This document shows, one piece after another, positions 1 through 11,358 of a DNA stretch of 64,000 nt; the stretch's first letter is position 1, and each line of letters begins with the position of its first letter. This stretch comes from Bacillus swezeyi. Its GTDB lineage: Bacteria; Bacillota; Bacilli; Bacillales; Bacillaceae. The notes under the pieces are model-generated. The model did no database searches and was not told the origin of the DNA. It saw only the letters and a list, made by a program, of their open reading frames with translations. The stretch spans positions 1 through 64,000 of the forward strand of contig NZ_MRBK01000015.1 in the NCBI RefSeq assembly GCF_001969815.1. The letters are read 5' to 3'. The position numbers and the translations under genes are program-made.

Positions 1-657
1 TTGTATGGTAATGTGATTCCTGATCATATAGATCCTTTAATCAAACGCATTCATTCTAGAATAAACAATATAAAAAAATACATAGATTTAAAAGAAAAAC
101 TTCCTGAACAAAAGTTCTTACAAATTGTATCTCTCAAAAATTTAAATCAAGATGCTAAAAAAATACTGTCATTACTTATTTCTAAAATGTATTTTGACCA
201 ACATAAACGAAATAACTTAGATAACAAAAAAAGCTTTCACTTAATTATTGATGAAGCACATAATGTCTTGTCTACTCAATCAGCAAGAGAGCATGAAAAC
301 GGGAAAGATTATAGATTAGATTTATTCGAAGAAATCATTAAAGAAGGGCGTAAATTCTCTTTTTTCTTAACACTCTCAAGTCAAAGGCCGGCTGATATTT
401 CACCAACTATATTATCGCAAGTTCACAATTTTTTCTTACACAAGTTGGTAAATGAAAGGGATTTACAAATAATTGATAACTCTATCTCGACAATAGATAA
501 AATTTCCAAATCGATGCTTCCGATTTTAGCACAGGGTGTCTGTATTGTTTCAGGAACAGCAATATCGATGCCAATTACGGTAAGTGTTGATTTTATTGAA
601 GATATTCGATTAAGACCAAAAAGTGATACAATTTCACTTACCGATTATTGGACATAA
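1..657 (+). CDS. HerA-type ATPase/helicase, C-terminal part (5' end outside window)
   Basis: This open frame runs in from the left edge, so only the last 218 residues or fewer are visible. It carries a Walker B-like IIDEAHNVL (about residues 82-90) and further on LSSQRPADIS with a likely arginine finger (about R129), followed by VHNFFLHKLVNERDL. That order is typical of the HerA/FtsK-like DUF87 ATPases. Family members are hexameric DNA translocases. In bacterial islands they commonly pair with a nuclease, SIR2 or other effector in anti-phage systems. A partner would have to lie to the left, which I cannot see. The gene is more A+T-rich than the genes further right and ends at the junction with a decayed rlmCD fragment, so it probably belongs to an acquired island. 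The Walker A motif is outside the window. The defence role is inference. Confidence 0.8.
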   Translation: MYGNVIPDHIDPLIKRIHSRINNIKKYIDLKEKLPEQKFLQIVSLKNLNQDAKKILSLLISKMYFDQHKRNNLDNKKSFHLIIDEAHNVLSTQSAREHENGKDYRLDLFEEIIKEGRKFSFFLTLSSQRPADISPTILSQVHNFFLHKLVNERDLQIIDNSISTIDKISKSMLPILAQGVCIVSGTAISMPITVSVDFIEDIRLRPKSDTISLTDYWT

Positions 658-704
658 TCAATCATCATTTTTAAAACATGCAGATGAGCCTTTCAACGGT
701 TGGG

Positions 705-1365
705 GTTTTTTTGTCGTTCAAGCGATCTGCAAACAATTCGGCATCAGAGCATACAATGAAAAACGTCACAAAGGCTGGCTCACTCAGACATATTATGGTC
801 AGATACGGTGTCGTGACAGGGGGAATGATGGTCGCTTCATCATAAGAACAAGCGACTTCCCACACAAACCAAAGATTATCGAAGACTCACAGCGGCATTC
901 CCACGTGTCCAAATCGATCGTCCAAAACATCAACCCGTAAAAAATAAACGTCATCTGGGGAGAAGAATACATTTACGACACATTCGGGGCATCAAATTCG
1001 CTACCTCCGCCAGATCGTTTTACCAAACTAACCCCGAGCAGACAAAAGTGCTTTATGACAAAGCGCTTGAAGATGCCGAACTGAACGGCGAAGAAACCAT
1101 GATTGACGCGTATTGCGGCATCGGCACGATTCCTCTATTTTTGGCGAAGCAGGAAAAGAATGTCTACGGCGTTGGGATTGTCCCGAAAGCGATCGAGGAT
1201 GAGAAGCGGAGACCGTGATTCCGAAGTGGTATGAAGAAGGCATTAAGGCTGACACGCTTATGGTTGATCCGCCGCGTAAATGCTGTGACGAGGCTTTGCT
1301 ACGGAAGATGATTGAGATAAAGCCGAAGCGTGTAGTTTATGTGATCGCCATTGAGAATAAATTGT
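705..1365 (+). pseudogene. rlmCD: Decayed fragment of 23S rRNA (uracil-5-)-methyltransferase (RlmCD/YefA family)
   Basis: Pieces of an RlmCD-like methyltransferase can be read in shifting forward frames. They are RAYNEKRHKGWL near 760, [16 protein letters not shown] near 840-890, [18 protein letters not shown] near 1030-1085, the SAM-binding [17 protein letters not shown] near 1100-1150, then [18 protein letters not shown] and KRVVYV ending near 1365. Intact family members read through these motifs in one frame. Here there are several frameshifts. About 17-20 codons are missing between the EDEKR segment (near 1200-1210) and [11 protein letters not shown]. The N-terminal half and the catalytic cysteine region at the extreme C-terminus are absent. 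It cannot encode a working enzyme. An intact rlmCD could lie elsewhere, in which case this is a partial duplicate. Homology starts about 50 bp after the HerA stop codon, which marks an island boundary. Confidence 0.8.
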
Positions 1366-1412
1366 AGGCCATTCGACCAAGAAATTTACTTCTTTTAAAA
1401 AAACAAAATAAA

Positions 1413-1426
1413 TGTTGACGCTTTCA
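1413..1426 (-). promoter_or_regulatory. cre site (CcpA) overlapping the -35 of the bgl promoter
   Basis: Read on the minus strand, TGAAAGCGTCAACA matches the cre consensus TGWAANCGNTNWCA with one mismatch. It covers the -35 hexamer of the promoter at 1415-1443, a position expected to give carbon catabolite repression of the beta-glucoside operon. Confidence 0.7.
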
Positions 1427-1443
1427 TAAAACCGATATATACT
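1415..1443 (+). promoter_or_regulatory. Sigma-A promoter of the beta-glucoside operon
   Basis: TTGACG (1415-1420) and TATACT (1438-1443) are separated by exactly 17 bp. The promoter precedes the antiterminator leader and the PTS gene. Confidence 0.75.
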
Positions 1444-1471
1444 TTAATCAAATCCAATATTAATAAATTAG

Positions 1472-1505
1472 ACATGTGACTGGTCATGCAGGCAGGATCT
1501 AAAAC
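1472..1505 (+). promoter_or_regulatory. RAT site (BglG/LicT-type ribonucleic antiterminator)
   Basis: The leader contains GTGACTG, a short loop, then GCAGGCA and AAAACC. This is the conserved pattern of RNA targets for BglG/LicT antiterminators. Its 3' part overlaps the left arm of the following terminator, so antiterminator binding would exclude terminator folding. The cognate protein is probably the gene at 4957-5805. Confidence 0.75.
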
Positions 1506-1544
1506 CGATAAATTTTTTAATTTGTCGGTTTAGGTCCTTTTTTT
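1495..1544 (+). terminator. Conditional terminator in the bgl leader
   Basis: The left arm at 1495-1512 pairs with 1521-1537 (right arm reads TTTGTCGGTTTAGGTCC), followed by a run of seven T. It overlaps the RAT site and lies about 45 bp upstream of the PTS start codon. Confidence 0.85.
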
Positions 1545-1589
1545 ATTGCCTAAATATAGGTCTCATGTTTCAGAAAAGGGGGAGAAACA

Positions 1590-4927
<3,338 letters not shown>

Positions 4928-4956
4928 AAAACCGCATTCATGAAAAGGTGATGGCG

Positions 4957-5805
4957 ATGTTTAAAATAAAAAAAGTTTTAAACTCGAGTGTGGTACTGGC
5001 TGTAGATCAGAACCAACAGGAGATGGTTTTATTCGGCAGGGGCATCGGTTATGGGCAAAAGCCAGGGAACAGGATTGAAGAAAAACAAGCTGATCAAGTG
5101 TTTATGCCAGTAGACAATATGAAGGCAAAGGAATTTCTCCAACTGTTGGATTCAATACCGCAAGAATTTATTGAATTGACACAGCAAATTGTTCATTATG
5201 CAGAAGAAAAGTTAAAAACAAAGCTAAATTCCGGCGTATACTTCACATTAATGGATCACTTGAATTTTGCAGTAGAACGTTATAAAAAGAACATCAATAT
5301 TACAAATCGTGTCTACTGGGAAATTAAAAACTACTATACGGAAGAGTTTGAGGCAGGGAATTATGCGCTACGGCTCATCAATGAAACAATAGGGATCCAA
5401 TTACCGAAAGAGGAAGCGGCAAATATTGCATTCCACTTAATTAATGCATTAGGTGAAGAAACAGAATCAAAAAATGGAATGAAGTATGCAAAAATGATCG
5501 GGAGTATTGTGAATCTTGTCCGTTACACATTAAACATGAAATGGGATCAAGAAAATATCCATTACAGCCGATTTATCACACACGTTAAATTTTTTGTTGA
5601 AAGATTTTACGCTGATAAACTGCTGGCAGATCAGGAGAATGAATTGTTTGAGCAAATTGCTAATTTATATCCGCAAGCAATGGATGTAGCTTTCAAAATT
5701 AAGGATTATATCAAGCAGGTACACGGAAACGTCATTCCGAATGATGAACTAACGTATTTGGCTGTCCATATCCATCGATTGATTTCTTATCAACAATTAA
5801 AATAA
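4957..5805 (+). CDS. licT: BglG/LicT-family transcriptional antiterminator
   Basis: An RNA-binding antiterminator of about 282 residues. The first ~55 residues (FKIKKVLNSSVVLAV onward) form the CAT RNA-binding domain. Two PRD domains follow with the phosphorylatable histidines expected in LNFAVERY/IAFHLINA (PRD1) and ITHVKFF/VHIHRLI (PRD2). In this family PTS phosphorylation of the PRDs reports sugar availability and PTS flux. The start is ambiguous: GTG 4948, ATG 4951 and ATG 4957 are in frame. ATG 4957 best matches the short family N-terminus and lies about 9 bp after GAAAAGG. It is 29 bp behind the glucosidase gene. Its RNA target is probably the RAT at 1472-1505, which would give autoregulation. 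The symbol licT is by family resemblance; sacT/sacY-like naming is possible. Confidence 0.85.
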   Translation: MFKIKKVLNSSVVLAVDQNQQEMVLFGRGIGYGQKPGNRIEEKQADQVFMPVDNMKAKEFLQLLDSIPQEFIELTQQIVHYAEEKLKTKLNSGVYFTLMDHLNFAVERYKKNINITNRVYWEIKNYYTEEFEAGNYALRLINETIGIQLPKEEAANIAFHLINALGEETESKNGMKYAKMIGSIVNLVRYTLNMKWDQENIHYSRFITHVKFFVERFYADKLLADQENELFEQIANLYPQAMDVAFKIKDYIKQVHGNVIPNDELTYLAVHIHRLISYQQLK

Positions 5806-5816
5806 ATGATAATAGA

Positions 5817-5855
5817 ACCACTTGCCTTTGTGGAAGGCGAGTGGTTTCTTGTTTT
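5817..5855 (+). terminator. Terminator of the bgl operon
   Basis: ACCACTTGCCTT pairs with AAGGCGAGTGGT across a short loop and is followed by TTCTTGTTTTT, 12 bp after the antiterminator stop codon. Confidence 0.85.
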
Positions 5856-6044
5856 TGAAAAGAAGGAGCGTTTCCTGTTTATGTTCCAATAGGGCGTTCC
5901 GAAATGCCTGTGTCAGTTATGATTGAATAATGTGTATCCTGCTAACATGAAACATAACATCCTTTCATATTTGAGAGTCCTTCCAATAGTTTTAAGCATA
6001 TCAAAACTTTAACATTTGGAGGGGGAAATATCATTTATGAAAAC

Positions 6045-6236
6045 GTGAAGAGCATTAAAGACGACATCTATTCGTTGGACGAGATGAATGATTTAGACGG
6101 TGTTTATGACCTTGCTTTGCTCATATCAAATCATTTTGAAAGCATAGGAGAAGGAAGTATGGCTGCTTCTCTTATTCAAGATGAAAAGTGTATGTTGGAT
6201 ATGGGAACAGGCGGCGGGAGTTTTTATCTAAATTAA
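6045..6236 (+). pseudogene. N-terminal remnant of a class I SAM-dependent methyltransferase
   Basis: Only about 63 residues remain. The end reads CMLDMGTGGGSFYLN and then stops. LDMGTGGG is motif I (the SAM-binding glycine loop) of class I methyltransferases, which normally continue for 150-200 more residues. A GGAGGGGG element sits at 6018-6025, before an out-of-frame ATG at 6037, so the original start may also be damaged. I read it as a truncated remnant. The substrate cannot be inferred. Confidence 0.55.
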
Positions 6237-6413
6237 GTAATTTCAAAAGAAATTGACAATTCGTTTTGAAAAACGCCTTTTTGTTAAAGGATGTCCTTGA
6301 CATAAAAATGATGGGAAAATCAGTAAGTCAATTGAGGATCAGAATCGAGGTGTTTCATTTTAAAACACCTATTACATTTTCATGGGTTTTTAAAATTTTT
6401 TCACCATTTAGTG

Positions 6414-6443
6414 TTGATAAAATAAACACAAAGGTTATATAAT
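6414..6443 (+). promoter_or_regulatory. Candidate sigma-A promoter
   Basis: TTGATA (6414-6419) and TATAAT (6438-6443) have an 18-bp spacer. It is the best match in the interval before the symporter/beta-propeller/SDR operon, but leaves a leader of about 300 bp. Confidence 0.45.
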
Positions 6444-6643
6444 CATATTTGAAAGCACATACAAAAATAATGTGTTTTAAAAATAAACAATTGAACTGGC
6501 TTAGGAAAGCGGACGGCATACTTGCGGATTTAATAAGACCGAAAAGTCACTTAAGGGGGGGAAAGCGATTGAATCTATGCGCTAAGAGCGAGCGTGAAAA
6601 ACCCGGATTGTGGATATACATAAAGCTTATCATAGGGCAAGAT

Positions 6644-6657
6644 TGAAAGCGCTTTAT
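6644..6657 (+). promoter_or_regulatory. cre-like site
   Basis: TGAAAGCGCTTTAT matches the cre core AAGCGCTT, with two mismatches at the 3' end of the consensus. It lies about 100 bp before the symporter gene, consistent with CcpA repression as a roadblock. Confidence 0.45.
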
Positions 6658-6753
6658 TCGGAGGGCGCATCAGCAACCGTAATTCAGTTGTTAAATATTC
6701 AGTGATTCTTAGACTAATCGCTTTGTTGAATTGCAACCAAAGGGGGAAACGTA

Positions 6754-8175
6754 ATGGGAGGATTAAGTACTTCAAGCATCACGTTTATATTGGCGGTCAT
6801 TGTCGTGTATATCCTGTTTACAACGTGGCTGACGTTCAGGCTTCGTAGCAAATCGAATGCGGAATTTAATAATGCGGCAAAATCGCTGCCTGCGATTGTA
6901 GTCGGGATTTTGTTGATGTCTGAGTTTATCGGCACGAAGTCGACGGTCGGTACGGCCGAGTCGGCTTTTACTGAAGGGATTGCTTCTTCGTGGTCGCTTG
7001 TTACTGTGACAATCGCATTTTTTCTCTTTTCTTTCTTTTTAGTCAATAAGTTTTACGGAACCGGAAAGTTTACGATATCCAGCATCATCGAACAAAAATT
7101 TGGCAAGTCGACGAAGGTGGTCGTATCCGTCATTATGATCGGCGCCCTCCTGTTGGTGAATCTAGGAAACTATCTCAGCGGGTCTGCCGCCATCTCTTCA
7201 TTGCTCGGTCTTCCTCTTATGACATGCGCCATCATTACGGCTATCGTCAGCACGTTTTACTTTGCATTTGGCGGGATGAAGGGAATGGCATGGGTAACCA
7301 TTCTTCATTCACTTGTAAAATATGCCGGTGTGATGATAACGGTTGGGATTGCGCTGTATCTTTGCGGCGGTTTCAACCCGGTCATGGAAAACCTTCCAAA
7401 GCATTATTTTACTTGGGATGGAACGATCGGCGCGGGCACGATTTTCGCATGGCTGATCGGCAATATGGGCGCTATCTTTTCAACTCAGTTTATCATTCAA
7501 GCCATCACTTCATCGAAAAGCGCCAAAGCGGCTAAAAAATCAAGCATGTATGCTGCGCTCCTATGTTTGCCGCTTGCGCTCGGCATCGGAGTGATCGGGG
7601 TGTGCGCCCGTTATTTATACCCTGACATTGATCCGATTTATGCGTTCCCTATCTTTATGCAGCATATGAACCCGATTTTGAGCGCGATTGTGGCGACGTC
7701 TTTAGTAGCCTCGATTTTTGTAGGCGTCTCAACGGTGGCATTGGCAACGACGACATTAATTATCGAAGATTTTTATGTTCCAAAGGCCAAGCCGACACAA
7801 GAAAAACAATTGAGAATGACCCGGATCATCTCAGTTGTTGTCGGCATTATACCATTGGTCGGCGTAGCTTTTGCCCCGGAATTGTTAGCGCTGTCATTTT
7901 TCACACGTGCGCTAAGAACATCGATTGCCGTTGTAGCAGCCATGGGATTCTATCTTCCGTTTTTCAGTTCCAACAGAGGAGCGACTATAGGACTCGCTGC
8001 GTCAGGGATTGGTACAACGGTGTGGTGGCTGCTTGATAACCCGTTTGGCATCGATAATATGTACATTGCTGTGATTACGCCATTTATCGTCATGATCATC
8101 GACCGAATGATCGGCGGAAAGAAAATTTCTCAAAATGATGCCATTCAAAACAATGAATCGGCGGAAAGAAAATAA
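6754..8175 (+). CDS. Sodium:solute symporter (SSS family)
   Basis: A 473-residue integral membrane protein with about 12-13 hydrophobic segments. It begins with a membrane helix (SSITFILAVIVVYILFTTWL). The FIGTKSTVGTAESAFTEG region near residue 60 matches the first core helix of the SSS fold, where the Na+ site lies. The start ATG follows AAAGGGGGAAACGTA. It is first in a run with a sialidase-like gene 38 bp downstream and an SDR gene, so it probably imports an intact glycoside or acidic sugar that the cytosolic enzymes then process. SSS members also carry proline, pantothenate, sugars and sialic acid, so substrate cannot be settled from sequence. Confidence 0.82.
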   Translation: MGGLSTSSITFILAVIVVYILFTTWLTFRLRSKSNAEFNNAAKSLPAIVVGILLMSEFIGTKSTVGTAESAFTEGIASSWSLVTVTIAFFLFSFFLVNKFYGTGKFTISSIIEQKFGKSTKVVVSVIMIGALLLVNLGNYLSGSAAISSLLGLPLMTCAIITAIVSTFYFAFGGMKGMAWVTILHSLVKYAGVMITVGIALYLCGGFNPVMENLPKHYFTWDGTIGAGTIFAWLIGNMGAIFSTQFIIQAITSSKSAKAAKKSSMYAALLCLPLALGIGVIGVCARYLYPDIDPIYAFPIFMQHMNPILSAIVATSLVASIFVGVSTVALATTTLIIEDFYVPKAKPTQEKQLRMTRIISVVVGIIPLVGVAFAPELLALSFFTRALRTSIAVVAAMGFYLPFFSSNRGATIGLAASGIGTTVWWLLDNPFGIDNMYIAVITPFIVMIIDRMIGGKKISQNDAIQNNESAERK

Positions 8176-8213
8176 GCGTTTCCAGCTTTTAAAAATCTTA
8201 AGGAGTGGTTCAA

Positions 8214-9380
8214 GTGGATAATCTGACATTTGACGGAAAAATAAAACAAGCAGAAGGTGATGCCCTTCGCATTGAAGCGTATCTTCCATCTGATTGTGTG
8301 CAAAATCATGCAGCCAACCTGCTGCCATTAGATAACGGCGATTTATTATGCGTTTGGTTTGCAGGGACACAAGAAGGCATTTCAGACATCCATATATACA
8401 TGTCAAGGCTGAAGAAAGGAGAAAAAGCGTGGAGCAAAGCCGTAAAAGTCTCTGAAGATCCAACCCGGTCTGAACAAAATCCTATTTTATTTACTGCGCC
8501 GGATGGAAAACTGTGGCTGTTATACACAGCGCAAAAGTCGGGAAATCAAGATACGGCGATAGTGAGATATCGCATTTCAGAAGATAATGGACATACTTGG
8601 GGGCCGATCGGCACGTTGTTTGACACACCGGGAACTTTTATTCGCCAGCCGCTTGTTGTCATGGATAATGGGGAATGGCTGCTGCCTGTTTTTTATTGCC
8701 GTACGTCCAAAGGGAGAAAATGGACGGGTGATCAGGACGTCAGCGCCGTTAAGATTTCCAAAGATCAAGGGGAAACATGGGAAGAATACGAAGTGCCTAA
8801 TAGTTTAGGCTGTGTTCATATGAATGTTGAAATGCTGGAAGATGGGACGCTTTTGGCATTATTCCGCAGCCGTTGGGCTGACAATATTTACAGCAGCTTT
8901 TCAACCGATTATGGAAGAACATGGTCTGAGCCCGTTCCAACAGAATTGCCTAATAATAATTCTTCCATTCAATTCACAAAGCTGAATAATGGCCATCTGG
9001 CTTTAGTTTTTAATCATATGAACGCTGAGAACTGTACTGAACGCAGGACATCATTATATGACGAGATCGAAGATGAAGATGATCACAGTGCTGATATGAA
9101 TGAAAATGCTGAGGAGGGACGGACGGCTTTCTGGGGGGCGCCAAGGGCGCCTATGACAATCGCTATCTCAGAAGACAACGGCAAAACATGGCCTTACATT
9201 AAAAATATAGAAGTTGGCGATGGGTATGCGATGACAAATAACTCTAAGGATGGGTTAAATAGAGAATACTCTTATCCTGCGATCAAACAAACCCCGGACG
9301 GAAAAATTCATGTTGCATTTACGTATTTCAGGCAAGCCATTAAGTATGTCGCCATTACAGAAGAATGGGTGAAAGCTTAA
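8214..9380 (+). CDS. Sialidase-like (BNR/Asp-box) beta-propeller protein, cytosolic
   Basis: About 388 residues with at least four Asp-box turns (S-x-D-x-G-x-T-W): SEDNGHTWGP, SKDQGETWEE, STDYGRTWSE and SEDNGKTWPY. These are the hallmark of six-bladed sialidase-type propellers. The N-terminal region (HAANLLPLDNGDLLCVWFAG) and SEQNPILFTAPDGKLWLLYT are typical of the bacterial exo-sialidase-like family. There is no signal peptide, so it acts inside the cell on imported substrate. GTG 8214 is preferred: AAGGAG at 8200-8204 is 9 bp upstream, whereas GTG 8205 is too close. No nanA/nanE/nanK genes accompany it, so true sialic acid release is doubtful. Related propellers act as other exo-glycosidases or lyases. 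The fold is sure; the substrate is unknown. Confidence 0.75.
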   Translation: MDNLTFDGKIKQAEGDALRIEAYLPSDCVQNHAANLLPLDNGDLLCVWFAGTQEGISDIHIYMSRLKKGEKAWSKAVKVSEDPTRSEQNPILFTAPDGKLWLLYTAQKSGNQDTAIVRYRISEDNGHTWGPIGTLFDTPGTFIRQPLVVMDNGEWLLPVFYCRTSKGRKWTGDQDVSAVKISKDQGETWEEYEVPNSLGCVHMNVEMLEDGTLLALFRSRWADNIYSSFSTDYGRTWSEPVPTELPNNNSSIQFTKLNNGHLALVFNHMNAENCTERRTSLYDEIEDEDDHSADMNENAEEGRTAFWGAPRAPMTIAISEDNGKTWPYIKNIEVGDGYAMTNNSKDGLNREYSYPAIKQTPDGKIHVAFTYFRQAIKYVAITEEWVKA

Positions 9381-9427
9381 TACCTAGTTTAATAGAACGG
9401 CAAAATGTCATAAAAGGGGGGATCGAT

Positions 9428-10174
9428 TTGTTGCTGAGAGGGACCGCGGCGATCGTAACAGGCGCAAGCAGGGGAATCGGGAAAGCTGTTGCATTGACAT
9501 TGGCTGAACACGGTGCATCACTGGTCATCAACGGAACAAATGCTGAATTGTTGAATGATTTGGCGTTGCAGATTGAAGAGCTTGGACAAAAATGCGTCAT
9601 CCACATTGGAGATGCCGCCAGACCGGAGACTGCCGCACAGGCTGCGGAGGCGGCGATGGAACAGTTCGGACGAATTGACATTTTGGTCAATAATGCAGGG
9701 ATTAATATGCGGAGTTCAACATTAGAGATGAAAATAGAGGATTGGCAAACCGTTTTGGATGTTAATTTAAACGGTACGCTATTTTTTTGCAAAGCTGTTT
9801 TGCCCTATATGATGGAACAAAAATCCGGGAAGATTGTCAATATGAGTTCGACAACAGCAAAATCCGCCCATCGGAATGCCGCTCCATCATACGGCGCTTC
9901 AAAAGCCGGCGTTAATTATTTGACAAGGCATCTCGCTTTGGAAATGGCGGCAAACAACATATATGTCAACGCTGTTTGTCCCGGACCTATCGAAACGGAC
10001 ATGAGCCGGCAGTGGTCTGACGAATACCGGCGGGAAGTTACAGCCAGAATCCCTTTGCAAAAGCTGGGCACAACGAAACATGTAGCAGATGCCGTCTTGT
10101 TTTTGGCTTCAAGCATGTCTGACTTTATAACAGGTGAAACCATTAATGTGAATGGCGGGACATATATGAATTGA
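9428..10174 (+). CDS. Short-chain dehydrogenase/reductase (FabG-like)
   Basis: An NAD(P)-dependent SDR of about 248 residues. It has the nucleotide-binding TGASRGIGKA near the N-terminus, the structural VNNAGIN, the catalytic pair Y155-x3-K159 in SYGASKAG, and the C-terminal TGETINVNGGTYMN, all typical of classical SDRs. TTG 9428 (or the adjacent TTG 9431) is the likely start, with AAAAGGGGGG 6-9 bp upstream. An upstream in-frame start at 9365 would overlap the propeller gene. It is 47 bp downstream of the sialidase-like gene and probably oxidises or reduces the sugar released by it rather than acting in fatty-acid synthesis; that is inference from context. Confidence 0.82.
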   Translation: MLLRGTAAIVTGASRGIGKAVALTLAEHGASLVINGTNAELLNDLALQIEELGQKCVIHIGDAARPETAAQAAEAAMEQFGRIDILVNNAGINMRSSTLEMKIEDWQTVLDVNLNGTLFFCKAVLPYMMEQKSGKIVNMSSTTAKSAHRNAAPSYGASKAGVNYLTRHLALEMAANNIYVNAVCPGPIETDMSRQWSDEYRREVTARIPLQKLGTTKHVADAVLFLASSMSDFITGETINVNGGTYMN

Positions 10175-10209
10175 GGACCGGGTGCTATGAGAAAAGAAAA
10201 TATAAATAC

Positions 10210-10246
10210 AAAAGAGCCTTTTGACATATAAAAAGGCTCTTTCTAT
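10210..10246 (+). terminator. Terminator after the SDR gene
   Basis: AAAGAGCCTTTT pairs with AAAAAGGCTCTTT, followed by a T-rich tract, 35 bp after the SDR stop codon. Confidence 0.85.
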
Positions 10247-10374
10247 TTCTAAAGCAGGATTACCGGGAAGGAAGTCGAATCTTTTTAGTTAAAGGCATAT
10301 ACGTTTGAGAATCCATTCCTTTTGTCCGCCCCGAATAAGATACCCTCGCCGTACAAACCAGGGAGGCAGCCGCC

Positions 10375-11358
10375 ATGAATCACCGCCAATTAGACCGCTA
10401 CCTGCGAAAATTAGACCCGATTGAAAAAATCCAGATCAAGACGGGGGAAAATGTTCCCGATTTTGACGGAAAGGAGCTGTTGGTTGAGAACGACAGCGAT
10501 ATTCCCCGTTTGCAGGAAAATTATTTTTTTGATAAAGGGCCGATTTTTATCAGCAAGCATCACCGTTTTGCAGATATGCCACTCCACATGCATTCCTTTA
10601 TCGAAATCAATTATATTTACTCAGGCGAGTGCCGGCAGATTGTGAACGGGCAGGACATTAAGCTGATGGAGGGGCAGGTTTGCCTGCTTGATCAAGATGT
10701 GCCGCACAGCATACCGGCGCTTGGCGAAGATGATATTTTGGTGAACATCATCATGAAAAAAGAGACGTTTTCATCGGCTTTTTTAGGTCTTCTCCATAAT
10801 ACCGGGATCGTTTCGAATTTTTTGGCGAATGCCGTTTTGGAAGATCAATCCCATGACCGCTATATTTTGTTTCACTCGCAAGACAACGACAATTTGCAGT
10901 ATATCTTAAAAAATATGCTGTGCGAGTTTTTTGATTCGCAGGATTATTCGTTTGAGATGCTGAATTACTATATTCCCGTAATGTTTACCGAATTGATGCG
11001 GGTGTATCAGGTCGATAAAAATTTTGAGCTCACCCTTACAGGAGGTAAACGCAGCATCATCGAGATTCTGCATTATATTGAACGGCATTATCGCGACTGC
11101 AGCCTGACGACGCTGGCAAAAGCGTTTAATTTTAATCCGAATTATTTAAGCAATATGCTGAAAGAGCGTACAGGCCAAACGTTTGTCGAGCTGGTGCAGA
11201 CTCAGCGGATGATCCGCGCAGCCGCGATGCTGAGAAAAACCGGGAAAACGATCGATGAGATTGCTTATCAGATCGGCTATGAAAATTTAGGTTATTTTTA
11301 TCGGACGTTTAAAAAGCATTTTGGAGAGACGCCAAGCCGCTTTCGAAAAGGCCTATAA
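10375..11358 (+). CDS. AraC-family transcriptional regulator with N-terminal cupin
   Basis: 327 residues. The N-terminal half has a cupin sensor pattern (MPLHMHSFIEINYIYSGECRQIVNG, shown here as MPLHMHSFIE followed by a small-barrel sequence). The C-terminal ~100 residues hold two helix-turn-helix units (SLTTLAKAFNFNPNYLSNML and TIDEIAYQIGYENLGYFYRT) ending in the standard FKKHFGETPSRFRK. Such regulators bind a sugar and activate catabolic genes. It has its own GGGAGG ribosome-binding site. It converges with the glycosidase operon on the other strand, their 3' ends overlapping by 6 bp, so it is a good candidate regulator of that operon and/or the symporter operon to its left. Confidence 0.88.
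   Translation: MNHRQLDRYLRKLDPIEKIQIKTGENVPDFDGKELLVENDSDIPRLQENYFFDKGPIFISKHHRFADMPLHMHSFIEINYIYSGECRQIVNGQDIKLMEGQVCLLDQDVPHSIPALGEDDILVNIIMKKETFSSAFLGLLHNTGIVSNFLANAVLEDQSHDRYILFHSQDNDNLQYILKNMLCEFFDSQDYSFEMLNYYIPVMFTELMRVYQVDKNFELTLTGGKRSIIEILHYIERHYRDCSLTTLAKAFNFNPNYLSNMLKERTGQTFVELVQTQRMIRAAAMLRKTGKTIDEIAYQIGYENLGYFYRTFKKHFGETPSRFRKGL

Larger units (their letters stand above)
6237..6753. other. Non-coding interval before the symporter operon
   Basis: About 500 bp without a convincing gene. It contains a weak hairpin (AGGTGTTT / AAACACCT, 6349-6371), a promoter-like pair at 6414-6443, a cre-like palindrome at 6644-6657, and AAAGGGGGAAA just before the symporter ATG. A 65-residue open frame at 6449-6646 resembles nothing I recognise. 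Confidence 0.5.

Noticed and set aside
6449..6646. 65-codon frame before the symporter gene
   Set aside because: TTG start, no ribosome-binding site, no recognisable motif, overlaps the cre-like site.
7224..7535. 103-codon frame inside the symporter gene
   Set aside because: It is an alternative reading frame of the SSS transporter with no independent start signal.
9365..9427. Longer N-terminus for the SDR
   Set aside because: The extension overlaps the end of the propeller gene, lacks a ribosome-binding site, and adds residues before the conserved first beta strand.
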